A stretch of DNA of 64,000 nucleotides. Origin: Lacticaseibacillus rhamnosus (GTDB taxonomy: Bacteria; Bacillota; Bacilli; Lactobacillales; Lactobacillaceae). Position numbers and translations under genes: made by a program. The DNA is taken from positions 2,418,001 through 2,482,000 of the forward strand of contig NZ_LR134331.1 in the NCBI RefSeq assembly GCF_900636965.1, in the 5' to 3' direction. This document shows, in pieces, positions 1-8,228 of the stretch. The notes beneath the pieces were generated by a model, which ran no database searches, was not told where the DNA came from, and saw only the letters and a program-made list of their open reading frames with translations. The stretch's first letter is position 1. Each line of letters opens with the position of its first letter.

Positions 1-138
1 AAAATTGCGCCAACCCAAACGCCATTTATACTTTCTATGATTTTAAGAATTCCTAGTCATTAATATTTCTATTGACATCATTCTAAGAAAGACTAACGCT
101 TAAGAAGCATTTAAGTCTCAAGGCAAGGTGATGATCAA

Positions 139-1371
139 ATGAACCGACACGTTTTCGCAGCAACCTTTTCTTCGCTGCGTTCAAAGAACTTTCGTCGATT
201 TTGGACGGGCCAATGTATTTCCGTTATGGGAACCTGGATTCAGCGAACAACGCAAACCTGGCTTGTCTATCAAATGACAAAATCCGCTTTTCTAGTTGGT
301 TTGCTAGCGGCGGCACAGTTTGTTCCGATCATGGCGCTGACTTTGGTCGCCGGAACATTGATTGATCGCTACCCCAAGCGACAAATTCTTTTGTTTACCC
401 AATTCGGCTTTTTACTGTTGGGTGCTACGATGACGTTGATCACCTATTTGAAGATCGTCCAGTATTGGCAGATTCTCGCGATTGCCTTGGGCTATGGCAT
501 CCTTCAGAGTTTCGATACGCCAACGCGGCAATCATATGTTATTGAACTTGTAGGCAAAAAAGATTTAATTAATGGCATTTCGCTAAACTCATCCATTTTC
601 AATTTGGCTAAAATTGCCGGTCCGTCACTGGCAGGTATCTTAATGGTGACGCTGGGCGTGGCACCGTGTTTTCTGATTGATACGCTTAGTTATGTGGCGA
701 TTATTGCCGGTTTGTTAATGATTCACCAAGATCATCCTATTGCCAGTCATCGTTCACGCCACATCTTATTAGATATTCGGGAAGGGTTAAGTTATATCTT
801 GCATCATGCAGACGTGAAACTCAGTGCTGAATTGATGCTGGTCATCTGTACATTAAACTTCAACAATAACGTCATCATCCCGATCTATGCCGAGGAGGTT
901 TTGCACCGCGGCGCTCAAGGTTATGCTAGCCTTTTGTCTGCTACTGGTGTCGGCTCACTGGTAGCAGCTTTTCTCATGAGTTATCTTGCCAGCTTCGGCC
1001 TGCGCCGGGATCTTTATTTGGCCGTAGCAGTTGGCACGGCCTTGATTCAGTCGTCCATGCTGTTCATTCATGTCTACTGGCTTGCCATGCTGCTCATGGT
1101 TCTCATCGGCTTTTGTAACATGGTTTTCCTGAACCAGTCCAACGCCTCGTTTCAATTTGGCATTCCCAATCAACTGCGCGGGCGGATTATGAGTGTTTAC
1201 GTTTTGCTCAATCAAGGATCAACCCCGATTGGCAGTCTATACGCCGGCAGTGTCATGGATGCTGCTGGCGGTTTATGGGGATTTCCTGCATGTGGCGTGT
1301 TAGCCCTCATGTTAACGATGGTCATCTTCGGTTTTCACCAGTCTACGATAAAAAAGTGGGTATCGCGGTAA
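139..1371 (+). CDS. MFS transporter (MFS_3 / enterobactin-exporter-like)
   Basis: A 410-residue polytopic membrane protein with about 12 hydrophobic segments. The N-terminus (SLRSKNFRRFWTGQ, then MGTWIQRTTQTWLVYQ) is typical of the MFS_3 group of proton-driven exporters, which includes EntS-like and macrolide-efflux-like proteins. The loop IDRYPKRQ after the second segment fits the conserved MFS loop. The ATG is preceded by AAGGTGATG. The gene stands alone and ends at a strong bidirectional terminator shared with the convergent proA. Substrate cannot be deduced. Confidence 0.85.
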   Translation: MNRHVFAATFSSLRSKNFRRFWTGQCISVMGTWIQRTTQTWLVYQMTKSAFLVGLLAAAQFVPIMALTLVAGTLIDRYPKRQILLFTQFGFLLLGATMTLITYLKIVQYWQILAIALGYGILQSFDTPTRQSYVIELVGKKDLINGISLNSSIFNLAKIAGPSLAGILMVTLGVAPCFLIDTLSYVAIIAGLLMIHQDHPIASHRSRHILLDIREGLSYILHHADVKLSAELMLVICTLNFNNNVIIPIYAEEVLHRGAQGYASLLSATGVGSLVAAFLMSYLASFGLRRDLYLAVAVGTALIQSSMLFIHVYWLAMLLMVLIGFCNMVFLNQSNASFQFGIPNQLRGRIMSVYVLLNQGSTPIGSLYAGSVMDAAGGLWGFPACGVLALMLTMVIFGFHQSTIKKWVSR

Positions 1372-1377
1372 CACCAA

Positions 1378-1425
1378 AAAACGCAGGCAAGCACGTTGAA
1401 AAGACACTGTGCTTGCCTGCGTTTT
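1378..1425. terminator. Bidirectional intrinsic terminator
   Basis: The arms AAAACGCAGGCAAGCAC (1378-1394) and its exact reverse complement (1409-1425) form a 17-bp stem flanked by A- and T-runs. It lies between the convergent MFS gene and proA and can serve both. Confidence 0.9.
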
Positions 1426-1439
1426 CGCTAATTTTTGAA

Positions 1440-2696
1440 CTAACCTTCGCGTACCTGTCCGTTACCCAGCACCTGATACTTAATCGTCGTCAACGCCGCT
1501 AACCCCATTGGTCCGCGTGCGTGTAATTTTTGCGTACTAATACCGATCTCCGCGCCGAAACCAAACTCGAAGCCGTCTGTAAACCGAGTTGAGGCATTCA
1601 CATAGACAACAGCCGCATCTACCTGTTGGAGGAATTGCTGACTATTTTGGTAGTTATCTGTAATGATGGCCTCGCTGTGCTTCGTGTTGTGTGCGTTGAT
1701 ATGCGCAATCGCTTCTTCCTCGGAATCCACCACCTTGACCGCCATAATTAAGTCGTTATATTCGGTATCCCAGTCTTCTTCCGTGGCGACCTGCATGTTC
1801 GGCACAATTGCCCGCGCCCGTTCATCACCGCGCAATTCGACACCATGCGCTTGCAGTGCCGCAGCAATTAAAGGCAGCTGCTCGTTTGCAACATCAGCGT
1901 GGATTAAAAGTTTCTCGGCCGCATTGCAAACAGACGGCCGCTGAACTTTGGCGTTGACAACAATGTCGATTGCCATCTGGGCTTGCGCATGCGCATCAAC
2001 ATAAATGTGACAATTGCCCGCCCCGGTTTCAATGACCGGTACGGTGGCCTGTTCAACGACTGCTTTAATTAACCCCCGGCCACCACGCGGAATCAGTACA
2101 TCAATATAGCCATTCAGGTGCATCATCTGATTCGCGACTTCTCGCTTCGGGTCCGTGATTAATTGAATCGCGTCTTTTGGCAATCCTTGTGCGGTCAATG
2201 CAGCCTGTAAAACAGTCGCCAAGGCCAAATTGCTGTGCAGCGCCTCTTTACCGCCACGGAGAATGACCGCATTGCCACTTTTAAAAGTTAACGCAGCAGC
2301 ATCAACGGTTACATTTGGCCGAGCCTCATAAATCATCCCGACCACCCCTAAAGGTACCCGTTTTTGCGCAATATTCAGTCCTGCGTGATTCACCCAGGCC
2401 TTATCCGTCTGGGCGGTTGGATCAGGTAAGGCGGCAACTTGGCGAACCCCTGCTGCCATGTCAGCAATTCGCTCGGCGGTCAGCACCAGTCGATCCGTGA
2501 ACTTAGCCGGCAAGCTTGCTGCCGCTTTTAGATCTTCATGATTAGCTTCCAAAATTGTTTCCGTATGCGTTTCAAGAGCCGTAGCCATGGCCAACAACCC
2601 GGCATTTTTCTGTGCGGTCGTCAACTGGCTCAAGACAGTCGCCGCGGCCTTTGCTGCTCGGCCCATTTGTTCCAGATCAATCGTGGTGACATCCAT
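1440..2696 (-). CDS. proA: Glutamate-5-semialdehyde dehydrogenase (gamma-glutamyl phosphate reductase)
   Basis: Second step of proline synthesis: NADPH-dependent reduction of gamma-glutamyl phosphate to glutamate-5-semialdehyde in the cytoplasm. The 418-residue length is normal for ProA. Signature segments include YEARPNVT (about 123-130) and the catalytic cysteine in QRPSVCNA (about C257). The ATG follows AAGGAGG. It lies 80 bp downstream of proB, so it is the second gene of a proBA operon controlled by the T-box leader further upstream. Confidence 0.97.
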   Translation of the reverse strand: MDVTTIDLEQMGRAAKAAATVLSQLTTAQKNAGLLAMATALETHTETILEANHEDLKAAASLPAKFTDRLVLTAERIADMAAGVRQVAALPDPTAQTDKAWVNHAGLNIAQKRVPLGVVGMIYEARPNVTVDAAALTFKSGNAVILRGGKEALHSNLALATVLQAALTAQGLPKDAIQLITDPKREVANQMMHLNGYIDVLIPRGGRGLIKAVVEQATVPVIETGAGNCHIYVDAHAQAQMAIDIVVNAKVQRPSVCNAAEKLLIHADVANEQLPLIAAALQAHGVELRGDERARAIVPNMQVATEEDWDTEYNDLIMAVKVVDSEEEAIAHINAHNTKHSEAIITDNYQNSQQFLQQVDAAVVYVNASTRFTDGFEFGFGAEIGISTQKLHARGPMGLAALTTIKYQVLGNGQVREG

Positions 2697-2776
2697 TTTT
2701 AATCGTCCTCCTTGTACCCTGACAGGCGCAACCGTTCATTTTTTAAAGACTGTTCGTTCAGCAACCTCGTTAAACA

Positions 2777-3613
2777 TCAGTTAGCCGCGTGAACTTCAGA
2801 TGGCACAGGCTCAAGTTCTGCCCCGAACCATGTCCCCACTGACTCGCCGGCAACGACTCGCAAAATAATGCGTGGGTCACGCCCACTCGTTAAAACCATG
2901 TGCTTCCCTGCTCGCATCATCACTTGCGCCGCCTTAAGCTTCGTCACCATTCCCCCGGTTCCAAACCGGGTTGAACTGCCCCCTGCACCAGCCAAAATTT
3001 TAGCGGACACATGAGTGATTTCCGGGATCAAGGCGGCGTTTGCATGGCGATTAGGATCGCGATCATAAAGCCCGTCAATATCGGAAAGCACCACCAGTAA
3101 GTCTGCTCCGATTTGCTTCGCGACCAAGGCGGAAAGTTGGTCATTGTCGCCAAAAGTCGTACGATGATCCAATTCATCAACCGCGACGCTATCATTTTCA
3201 TTAATGATTGGAATCACCTGCCGCTTCAGCAAAGCATCGATGGTATCCAAAACATGCTGCCGAGTTTGCGGATAATCAAAAACGTCATGTGTTAACAACA
3301 ACTGGCCAATTTTAGCGCCATAATCGCTAAACCTTTGCGTATACAACGTCATTAACTCTGATTGACCAATCGCCGCCAACGCCTGCTGCTGAGCAATTTC
3401 GGCAGGCCGCACCGTCACACCAAGCTTGGCCATGCCCACCCCAATCGCACCAGACGTGACTAAAACCAGCTCATAGCCTTGATTCGTCAAAGCCGCCAAC
3501 GTATACGCCAGCCGATCTATGGTCTGCAAATTAACCTTGCCATTTTGATGAATCAAACTACTCGTCCCTATTTTGACAACTAACCGTTTACAATGCAGCA
3601 TCCGCTTCACCAT
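2777..3613 (-). CDS. proB: Glutamate 5-kinase, short form without PUA domain
   Basis: Phosphorylates glutamate in the first, committed step of proline synthesis. Amino-acid-kinase signatures are visible: VVKIGTSSL near the N-terminus, TSGAIGVGM, and NENDSVAVDEL followed by FGDNDQLSA. The protein is 278 residues, about 90 shorter than E. coli ProB, because the C-terminal PUA domain is absent; this short form is common in lactobacilli. I chose the ATG at 3613 because GGAGG lies 5 nt before it, whereas the longer reading (GTG at 3625) starts inside the upstream region. proA follows. Confidence 0.95.
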   Translation of the reverse strand: MVKRMLHCKRLVVKIGTSSLIHQNGKVNLQTIDRLAYTLAALTNQGYELVLVTSGAIGVGMAKLGVTVRPAEIAQQQALAAIGQSELMTLYTQRFSDYGAKIGQLLLTHDVFDYPQTRQHVLDTIDALLKRQVIPIINENDSVAVDELDHRTTFGDNDQLSALVAKQIGADLLVVLSDIDGLYDRDPNRHANAALIPEITHVSAKILAGAGGSSTRFGTGGMVTKLKAAQVMMRAGKHMVLTSGRDPRIILRVVAGESVGTWFGAELEPVPSEVHAAN

Positions 3614-3647
3614 CGCTACCTCCACTTACCGCCGATTACCAGAATAT

Positions 3648-3835
3648 TAAAAAAGCACCGCCTTGATCGAGACACCCGTTAAGGCGGTACCATTCTCGTT
3701 CAAAGCCGTGCTTTGCGCTTTTTTACTATTTAATTTCGTCAATCTTCAGTTCAAGCTTGGATTCGCGAGCCATTCAGAACTTTCAGCAAACGTCCTGATC
3801 TCTGTGAGCCGCTACTATGACTTGATGAAGTGATT
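3648..3835 (-). promoter_or_regulatory. T-box leader (probably tRNA-Pro) of proBA
   Basis: Read on the minus strand, the leader contains AATGGTACCGCC (plus-strand 3683-3694), which matches the T-box core. It is followed by a terminator stem (ACCGCCTT at 3657-3664 pairing with 3681-3688) and a T-run just before proB. AGTA and AGAGA elements upstream resemble stem I. The stretch GAATCCAAG could hold a CCA proline specifier. T-boxes reading tRNA-Pro are known to control proBA in Bacillus; the specifier here is my inference. Uncharged tRNA-Pro would disrupt the terminator and switch on proBA. Confidence 0.82.
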
Positions 3836-3866
3836 GTATGCGGGGTGTCGGGAAAAGTCAAGCGGG

Positions 3867-4061
3867 TTATTCGGTTCTGGTAACATCTATACAGGGTGTA
3901 TTTTTAAACAAGTCTGCCCATTCATCAGATGTTGGCAATGCGCGGAGAACAATGGCATCATCAACAATTTTTACAAAGAGCTCTCTCGTTTCGTCAAGGT
4001 TAAGTTGTCTACGCATTTTAATTGGTATGACAAGCCGATGTTTAATTACTGACTCTTAACT
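3867..4061 (-). pseudogene. Decayed AbrB/MazE-type (SpoVT-AbrB domain) antitoxin-like fragment
   Basis: A minus-strand frame ending at a stop at 3867-3869 encodes HRLVIPIKMRRQLNLDE and then VKIVDDAIVLRAL. This fits the swapped-hairpin AbrB/MazE fold (a beta strand, VIPxxxRxxL, then an IVLR strand). The preceding residues KLRVSN are in the neighbouring frame, so one extra T near 4045 appears to shift the frame. No start with a Shine-Dalgarno precedes it; an internal ATG at 4016 would give 49 residues without an RBS. No toxin gene follows. I read it as a relic, but a very short translated protein cannot be excluded. Confidence 0.45.
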
Positions 4062-4247
4062 TTAAGCAGCGTGCTTATGTTTACGCTTTGCTTTGCGTGT
4101 GACGAACAACCATTCTCCGAGGAAGGAGCCACAGACACCGCCAACGTAAATCCACCACTTAAAAGGAATGTTCGATAACTTGGCAAGGATAAATCCCACA
4201 CTCATTGCTCCTGCAAGAGCGGTTGCGAAGTTACGGTGTTGTTTCAT
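4062..4247 (-). CDS. Small membrane protein, unknown
   Basis: Sixty-one residues with two hydrophobic segments (about 7-24 and 31-49) and a basic tail (RKAKRKHKHAA). The start ATG is preceded by GAAAGAAG at a loose spacing. A strong promoter lies about 330 nt upstream on the same strand. The fragment of an AbrB-like gene begins directly after its stop. I do not recognise the family; a small immunity or stress membrane protein is possible. Confidence 0.45.
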   Translation of the reverse strand: MKQHRNFATALAGAMSVGFILAKLSNIPFKWWIYVGGVCGSFLGEWLFVTRKAKRKHKHAA

Positions 4248-4816
4248 GTCGCTTCAACTTCTTTCAATATTTAGTCTTTGTTGAACCCGTAATTTGAATA
4301 GATGTCATTCTTTCTACTGGTTAACCAAATAGCTTTCCAAAGAAGCTACAATGATGCCTATTCCAAGCTGCCTACGCGGTGCTTACCTTGCCGCGTGACC
4401 ACCACAGTTCTTGAACAATTATCGTTGCACGCTTTCTAACAGCCGCTATAGCATCATCGTGTCCCCAGACTTCAAGACCGCATCAATTGTTAGCTTAAAA
4501 AAGATACGCTTCTCGAATACGGCTTTGCTCCGCGTTTATCAATTGTTTTATAAAATGCTATCTAAGCCTTTGTTGATGCAGATTATACATGATTCGCATT
4601 TTGTGTCAAAAAGCATGCACGGAATTTTTGCCAAATACAGATTACATAACGTTTGATATATAACGAAAATAAGAACCCGGACTCATTCATCAAAACAAAC
4701 AGTGAGAAAAATAGAACGCCTGTAAGGAATCAGAACGTTTTTTCAATTTCTGATATATTTAGCGATCAAAAATGCGTTGCACTGCTTCCCCTCGTAAATT
4801 CCGCTCAACAAATACC
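4248..4816. other. Intergenic region, 569 bp
   Basis: No convincing gene on either strand. The 81-aa plus-strand frame at 4411 has no RBS and a random-looking composition. The only clear signal is a minus-strand promoter at 4582-4609, followed about 90 nt later by an imperfect hairpin and T6 (around 4490-4500), so a short RNA is conceivable. Confidence 0.5.
4582..4609 (-). promoter_or_regulatory. Strong sigma-A-type promoter
   Basis: On the minus strand TTGACA (4604-4609) and TATAAT (4582-4587) are both perfect consensus hexamers with a 16-bp spacer. Transcription would run toward the small membrane gene at 4247, leaving a leader of about 330 nt, or end early at a T6-tailed hairpin near 4495. 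Confidence 0.75.
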
Positions 4817-5359
4817 TTATTGCCTCTCCACCGCCACCCGTAAGGCATAGATTCGCGGCAATGCTCTATTTTGGCCCACCGGTTGACCGTTAACAGTAAC
4901 ATGTCCCTGATTGACGTGAACTTTAACCGGCAGCGGCAATTTGACTGCGTATCTTTCTGGCAGACGCAGCCGTTCACTGTAAAAATGCCCATTTGTCAGC
5001 TTTCCCGTTACGCCAACCACACCCAAATGATCGGCTTGCGCAAGATAAACGCCCTTAGTTGTCAGCGGATTGCCAATAAGCCGCCACTGCCCATTTTTCA
5101 TGCGATATTGCTTCCGTCCCCGTATGTCAAAACGGTAAAAAGCAAAAACGCCGCCAGCAAGTGGGCGTTGGCTGCCATCCGGAAAGACGGCCATTTGTTG
5201 AAATAATGCGATGGTCTTCTGTGCCGCGTGTGTTTGAATTGTTTGCCGAGCTGAAAGCGACATCGTTTTTGGCTTAACCTGACCTCTTGGCAGTCCCACT
5301 ACTGCTGTCATCGCAAGACTCGCAATCAGAATCTTCATAATCAGTTGTTTTACCCGCAT
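4817..5359 (-). CDS. Secreted protein with one SpaA/prealbumin-like domain (tentative)
   Basis: About 180 residues. An N-terminal hydrophobic segment (LIMKILIASLAMTAVVGL) looks like a signal peptide. The mature part has the rhythm of a SpaA/CnaB-like beta domain: RPLAGGVFAFYRFDIRGRKQY, then a value block and TTKGVYLAQ. There is no LPxTG motif or C-terminal membrane anchor, so it would be released or held by contacts. Two ATGs follow GGAGG; the second (5359) has a 7-nt spacing and is preferred to the first at 5365. It lies 4 kb from the pilus operon but is not part of it. Fold assignment is by pattern only. Confidence 0.5.
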   Translation of the reverse strand: MRVKQLIMKILIASLAMTAVVGLPRGQVKPKTMSLSARQTIQTHAAQKTIALFQQMAVFPDGSQRPLAGGVFAFYRFDIRGRKQYRMKNGQWRLIGNPLTTKGVYLAQADHLGVVGVTGKLTNGHFYSERLRLPERYAVKLPLPVKVHVNQGHVTVNGQPVGQNRALPRIYALRVAVERQ

Positions 5360-5547
5360 CCCCATGCCTCCAAATATTACTTTTTAAATATCGTCACAAT
5401 AAGTTTATCATTTCAACTAAGATGACTGCTAACAATACACATGTTATTAAAATGGAGACAATTAGTTTTGCAAAAGCTTTAAAGAAATACAATCAACTAA
5501 GCATTTATAGTCATTAAACCATTTTTATTCTGTAGCCAACCAAAAAT

Positions 5548-5584
5548 CCGCCAACTAATCGGCGTACTACCTGATAATTGGCGG
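5548..5584 (-). terminator. Intrinsic terminator of the 5731-6114 gene
   Basis: CCGCCAA (5548-5554) pairs with TTGGCGG (5578-5584); on the minus strand the stem is followed by ATTTTTGG. Confidence 0.6.
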
Positions 5585-5716
5585 AAGCTTATGCACAGCG
5601 TTCATAATCACGAGCGATAAGTATTCCTGTTCCTCAAATGTATCCATTAAAAGGCACCGGTTTACGATCAAATCGAACCCATCCAAGACAATGGACAACT
5701 TAGATCTTTCTCGCAA
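5567..5716 (-). pseudogene. Start-less gene relic
   Basis: A minus-strand frame opens after a TGA at 5717-5719 and closes at TAG 5567-5569. Its composition looks coding (for example SIVLDGFDLIVNRCLL, then FEEQEYLSLVIMNAVHKLPP), but it has no start codon with an RBS and it runs into the terminator. Probably the tail of a deleted gene; family not recognised. Confidence 0.25.
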
Positions 5717-5730
5717 TCAATAGACTGGTC

Positions 5731-6114
5731 TCATTTATTTTTGTTTAATAGACTACAAAAGAGAAATACAACTGAAACTAGTAAATACTGGATAATTAAC
5801 GTTGAGGTGATGGCACTTATATTTGGATTAACCCTAATTATAGAGCCTTCTTCAATTACCGCCTGCCAAGGAAATATCATAGAAAATGGAAGACTAATAA
5901 TAGTGCTTGTTGCTGCAACTACAAAAGTGTTAAAAAATGAAAACTTGTCGTTGTAATGAAATAACACACGTCCTCCCAAAAAGGCCATTAGGACTAAGGG
6001 GATTAAGATGACTAAAAAAACCAGCATCACTAAACTTAGCGAATCGCGCAGTAAGAATGTGGCCAGCATCTCGATCAAAGTCAATGCCAATATAAACCAA
6101 TCACTTTTTCTCAT
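5731..6114 (-). CDS. Membrane protein of unknown function
   Basis: 127 residues with four hydrophobic segments (about 7-22, 26-48, 61-82 and 105-123). No conserved catalytic motif is visible. The start ATG at 6114 lacks a good Shine-Dalgarno. It lies downstream of and on the same strand as the three-gene ABC operon, so it could be a distal accessory or immunity gene, but about 265 bp of unannotated sequence separates them. A terminator follows. Confidence 0.5.
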   Translation of the reverse strand: MRKSDWFILALTLIEMLATFLLRDSLSLVMLVFLVILIPLVLMAFLGGRVLFHYNDKFSFFNTFVVAATSTIISLPFSMIFPWQAVIEEGSIIRVNPNISAITSTLIIQYLLVSVVFLFCSLLNKNK

Positions 6115-6379
6115 TTCATTTACAGCAAGGTTAATAGCTTAATAATCGCTTACCTTGCCCTCCTTTCAGTTTTAAGAGCTCATCCTAGATCCTATTTTTT
6201 TATCCGACAAATAGCTCTCATTGCAACCCGCGCCATCAACCTAAATGAAAATCCGTAAATAAATCAAAGTACAATTTTTATTCAATTCTGCATCTTCCCA
6301 ATCATTAAAGAATTTACATTACGCCAACGGTTGCCACGGATACTATTGAATTTTCTACTTTGGTAAAATTAATAGCTCG

Positions 6380-7549
6380 TTACCTCAATAGATCTAACAC
6401 ATTCTTTTTTGAAGCTGACATAGCCGGAAAAAAGGTGAAAATCATCCCGATAATATTGGGTATTAGCACCGCTACTAACATGTTATTCCAAGTAATGATA
6501 ATGGGGATGCCCAACGATCGCCCCAACATTAAACTAGCGGCTTTAACTAATACAACAGAGATAATGGATGCGGTGATCGTCATAAGCAACCCTTCCGCCA
6601 TGAATTGGTTTCTGATATCTTTTCGCTTGGCTCCAAAAGCACGTCGAAGGCCGATTTCATTTTTTCGTTCGGCAATAGAAGAATACGTTGAACCCATGAT
6701 GCCAAACCCCGCAACGATTAGCGATATACCGGCAACCCCTGCAATCAAATCTGTAGCCAAAGAAGTATTTCTATTTAACTGACTGACTATTTGTTGCACA
6801 TTCAATAGCTGATATCTTCCCATCGAACTGTTGTCACCGTATTTGTTCAAATAATTCATAACCGCCCTTTCAGTCCTTAATCTACTGGAGCGATAAGTGA
6901 CCTTAATCCGGTTTGACTGATCTTTCAATCCTCTAGTCATTAAATACGCTTGTCGCGACATCAAAACATCTGGAGTCTCCACAACGCCTTCATAAATCGA
7001 TGCGATATCATAATTTGTTCCGTTTACGCTAACTTGTTTTCCGAGTATATTTCCAGCGTGCATGAGCTTACTGGCTAGCTCCTTTTTTATGGCAATTGTT
7101 CTCACGCCATTTTTAGTCAAAGATGTTAATTTTCGCCCCGCAATTAATGAAATATCCTTAGTTGTACTTAGAGTTTTTTCTGAAATCTGATCATACGTGA
7201 TTTGCTCGTGCTTACCAGTACCATTAAATTTCAAAATGGCATCGTTGACCGTAGCATCGTTCTTCAACGAGACCTTTTTGACAGAAGTAAGCCCTTCCAG
7301 TCGTTCTTGATCTTTTTCCGTGAATCCATAACCATCTTGCTTTGAAATGAAGCTGACGATGAACCCTTTTTCTCCTCCAGTCACATCAGCAATCTGCCTA
7401 GATATTGAATCCTGAACGCCATTTCCCAGACCGAGCACAAGCAATATGCTCATGATTCCAATCATCAGCGATCCCATTGTCAATAAAGTTTGCCGTTTAT
7501 TTGCACATAAGGAATTTACTAGTTCCTTCAGTAAAAACTTGATTTTCAC
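6380..7549 (-). CDS. ABC transporter permease, MacB/FtsX type (YknZ-like)
   Basis: 389 residues with the MacB topology: one N-terminal TM segment (about 20-42), a large extracytoplasmic domain of about 220 residues, then three C-terminal TM segments. The conserved block AERKNEIGLRRAFGAKRKDI is the FtsX-family coupling helix region. The start is a GTG after GAGGGTAG. It is the third gene of a unit with an adaptor and an ATPase, the arrangement of YknXYZ in Bacillus, which protects against a toxic peptide. Peptide or antibiotic export or self-protection is likely. Confidence 0.85.
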   Translation of the reverse strand: MKIKFLLKELVNSLCANKRQTLLTMGSLMIGIMSILLVLGLGNGVQDSISRQIADVTGGEKGFIVSFISKQDGYGFTEKDQERLEGLTSVKKVSLKNDATVNDAILKFNGTGKHEQITYDQISEKTLSTTKDISLIAGRKLTSLTKNGVRTIAIKKELASKLMHAGNILGKQVSVNGTNYDIASIYEGVVETPDVLMSRQAYLMTRGLKDQSNRIKVTYRSSRLRTERAVMNYLNKYGDNSSMGRYQLLNVQQIVSQLNRNTSLATDLIAGVAGISLIVAGFGIMGSTYSSIAERKNEIGLRRAFGAKRKDIRNQFMAEGLLMTITASIISVVLVKAASLMLGRSLGIPIIITWNNMLVAVLIPNIIGMIFTFFPAMSASKKNVLDLLR

Positions 7550-7559
7550 ATTTCTACCC

Positions 7560-8228
7560 TCATATTTCCGTCAGTACACCGTCAACAATCTTGACTTGAC
7601 GACTGGCAAAACTGGCAGCTTCTGGTGAATGGGTGACCATAATAACAGTTCTTCCCTGGCCACTGACTTTTAACAGTATCTGCAATATTTTTTTGGACAT
7701 GGTGGTATCCAAAGCTCCTGTTGGCTCATCGGCTATGATAAGGCTAGGGTTCAAAATGAGTGATCGCGCTATTGCCACTCTTTGCTGCTGCCCACCGGAT
7801 AGACTAGCTGGATACTCGTCAATTTTATCCTGGAGTCCAACCATCTCCAGAAGTTCTAAAACGTGATTATCTGGATCATCGCGATCTTTTCCATAAAGTA
7901 AAGGCAGCTTGATATTTTCGCCAACAGTATATCTGGCAAGCAGTTCAAAGTTTTGGAAAATAAAACCAACCCGATGATTACGAATTTCGGAAACAATATC
8001 GTCACTCAGATCGCCGATGATTTGTTTGTTAAATTGATAAGTGCCGGTGTATTCATTATCCAACATGCCAATAATTCGTAGCAGTGTCGATTTACCGGAA
8101 CCGGACGGACCAACTATGGCTAAAAATTCACCGTCATCAACGTCCAGATTGATATTTCGAAGTACTTGTTGTCCTCGACCTTTTTTCTTCAAAAAATATG
8201 TCTTATTGATATTCTGAAGTGAAATCAT
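7560..8228 (-). CDS. ABC transporter ATP-binding protein, LolD/MacB type (YknY-like)
   Basis: 222 residues, the normal size for the LolD/MacB ATPase group. Walker A is GPSGSGKST (about 40-48), the Q-loop is FQNF, the signature is LSGGQQQR, Walker B is LIIADEPTG and the switch histidine is in VTHS. The start overlaps the stop of the adaptor gene by 4 nt and the permease begins 10 nt downstream, so the three genes are translationally coupled. Confidence 0.93.
   Translation of the reverse strand: MISLQNINKTYFLKKKGRGQQVLRNINLDVDDGEFLAIVGPSGSGKSTLLRIIGMLDNEYTGTYQFNKQIIGDLSDDIVSEIRNHRVGFIFQNFELLARYTVGENIKLPLLYGKDRDDPDNHVLELLEMVGLQDKIDEYPASLSGGQQQRVAIARSLILNPSLIIADEPTGALDTTMSKKILQILLKVSGQGRTVIMVTHSPEAASFASRQVKIVDGVLTEI

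Larger units (their letters stand above)
5360..5730. other. Intergenic region with terminator and a gene relic
   Basis: Holds the terminator at 5548-5584 and a 49-codon minus-strand frame without a start (5567-5716). The rest is AT-rich with no recognisable signal. Confidence 0.4.

Noticed and set aside
3834-4059. Two plus-strand frames of 72-73 codons
   Set aside because: They are antisense to the T-box leader and the AbrB-like relic and lack an RBS.
4411-4656. 81-codon plus-strand frame
   Set aside because: No RBS, no domain, and it covers the consensus minus-strand promoter.
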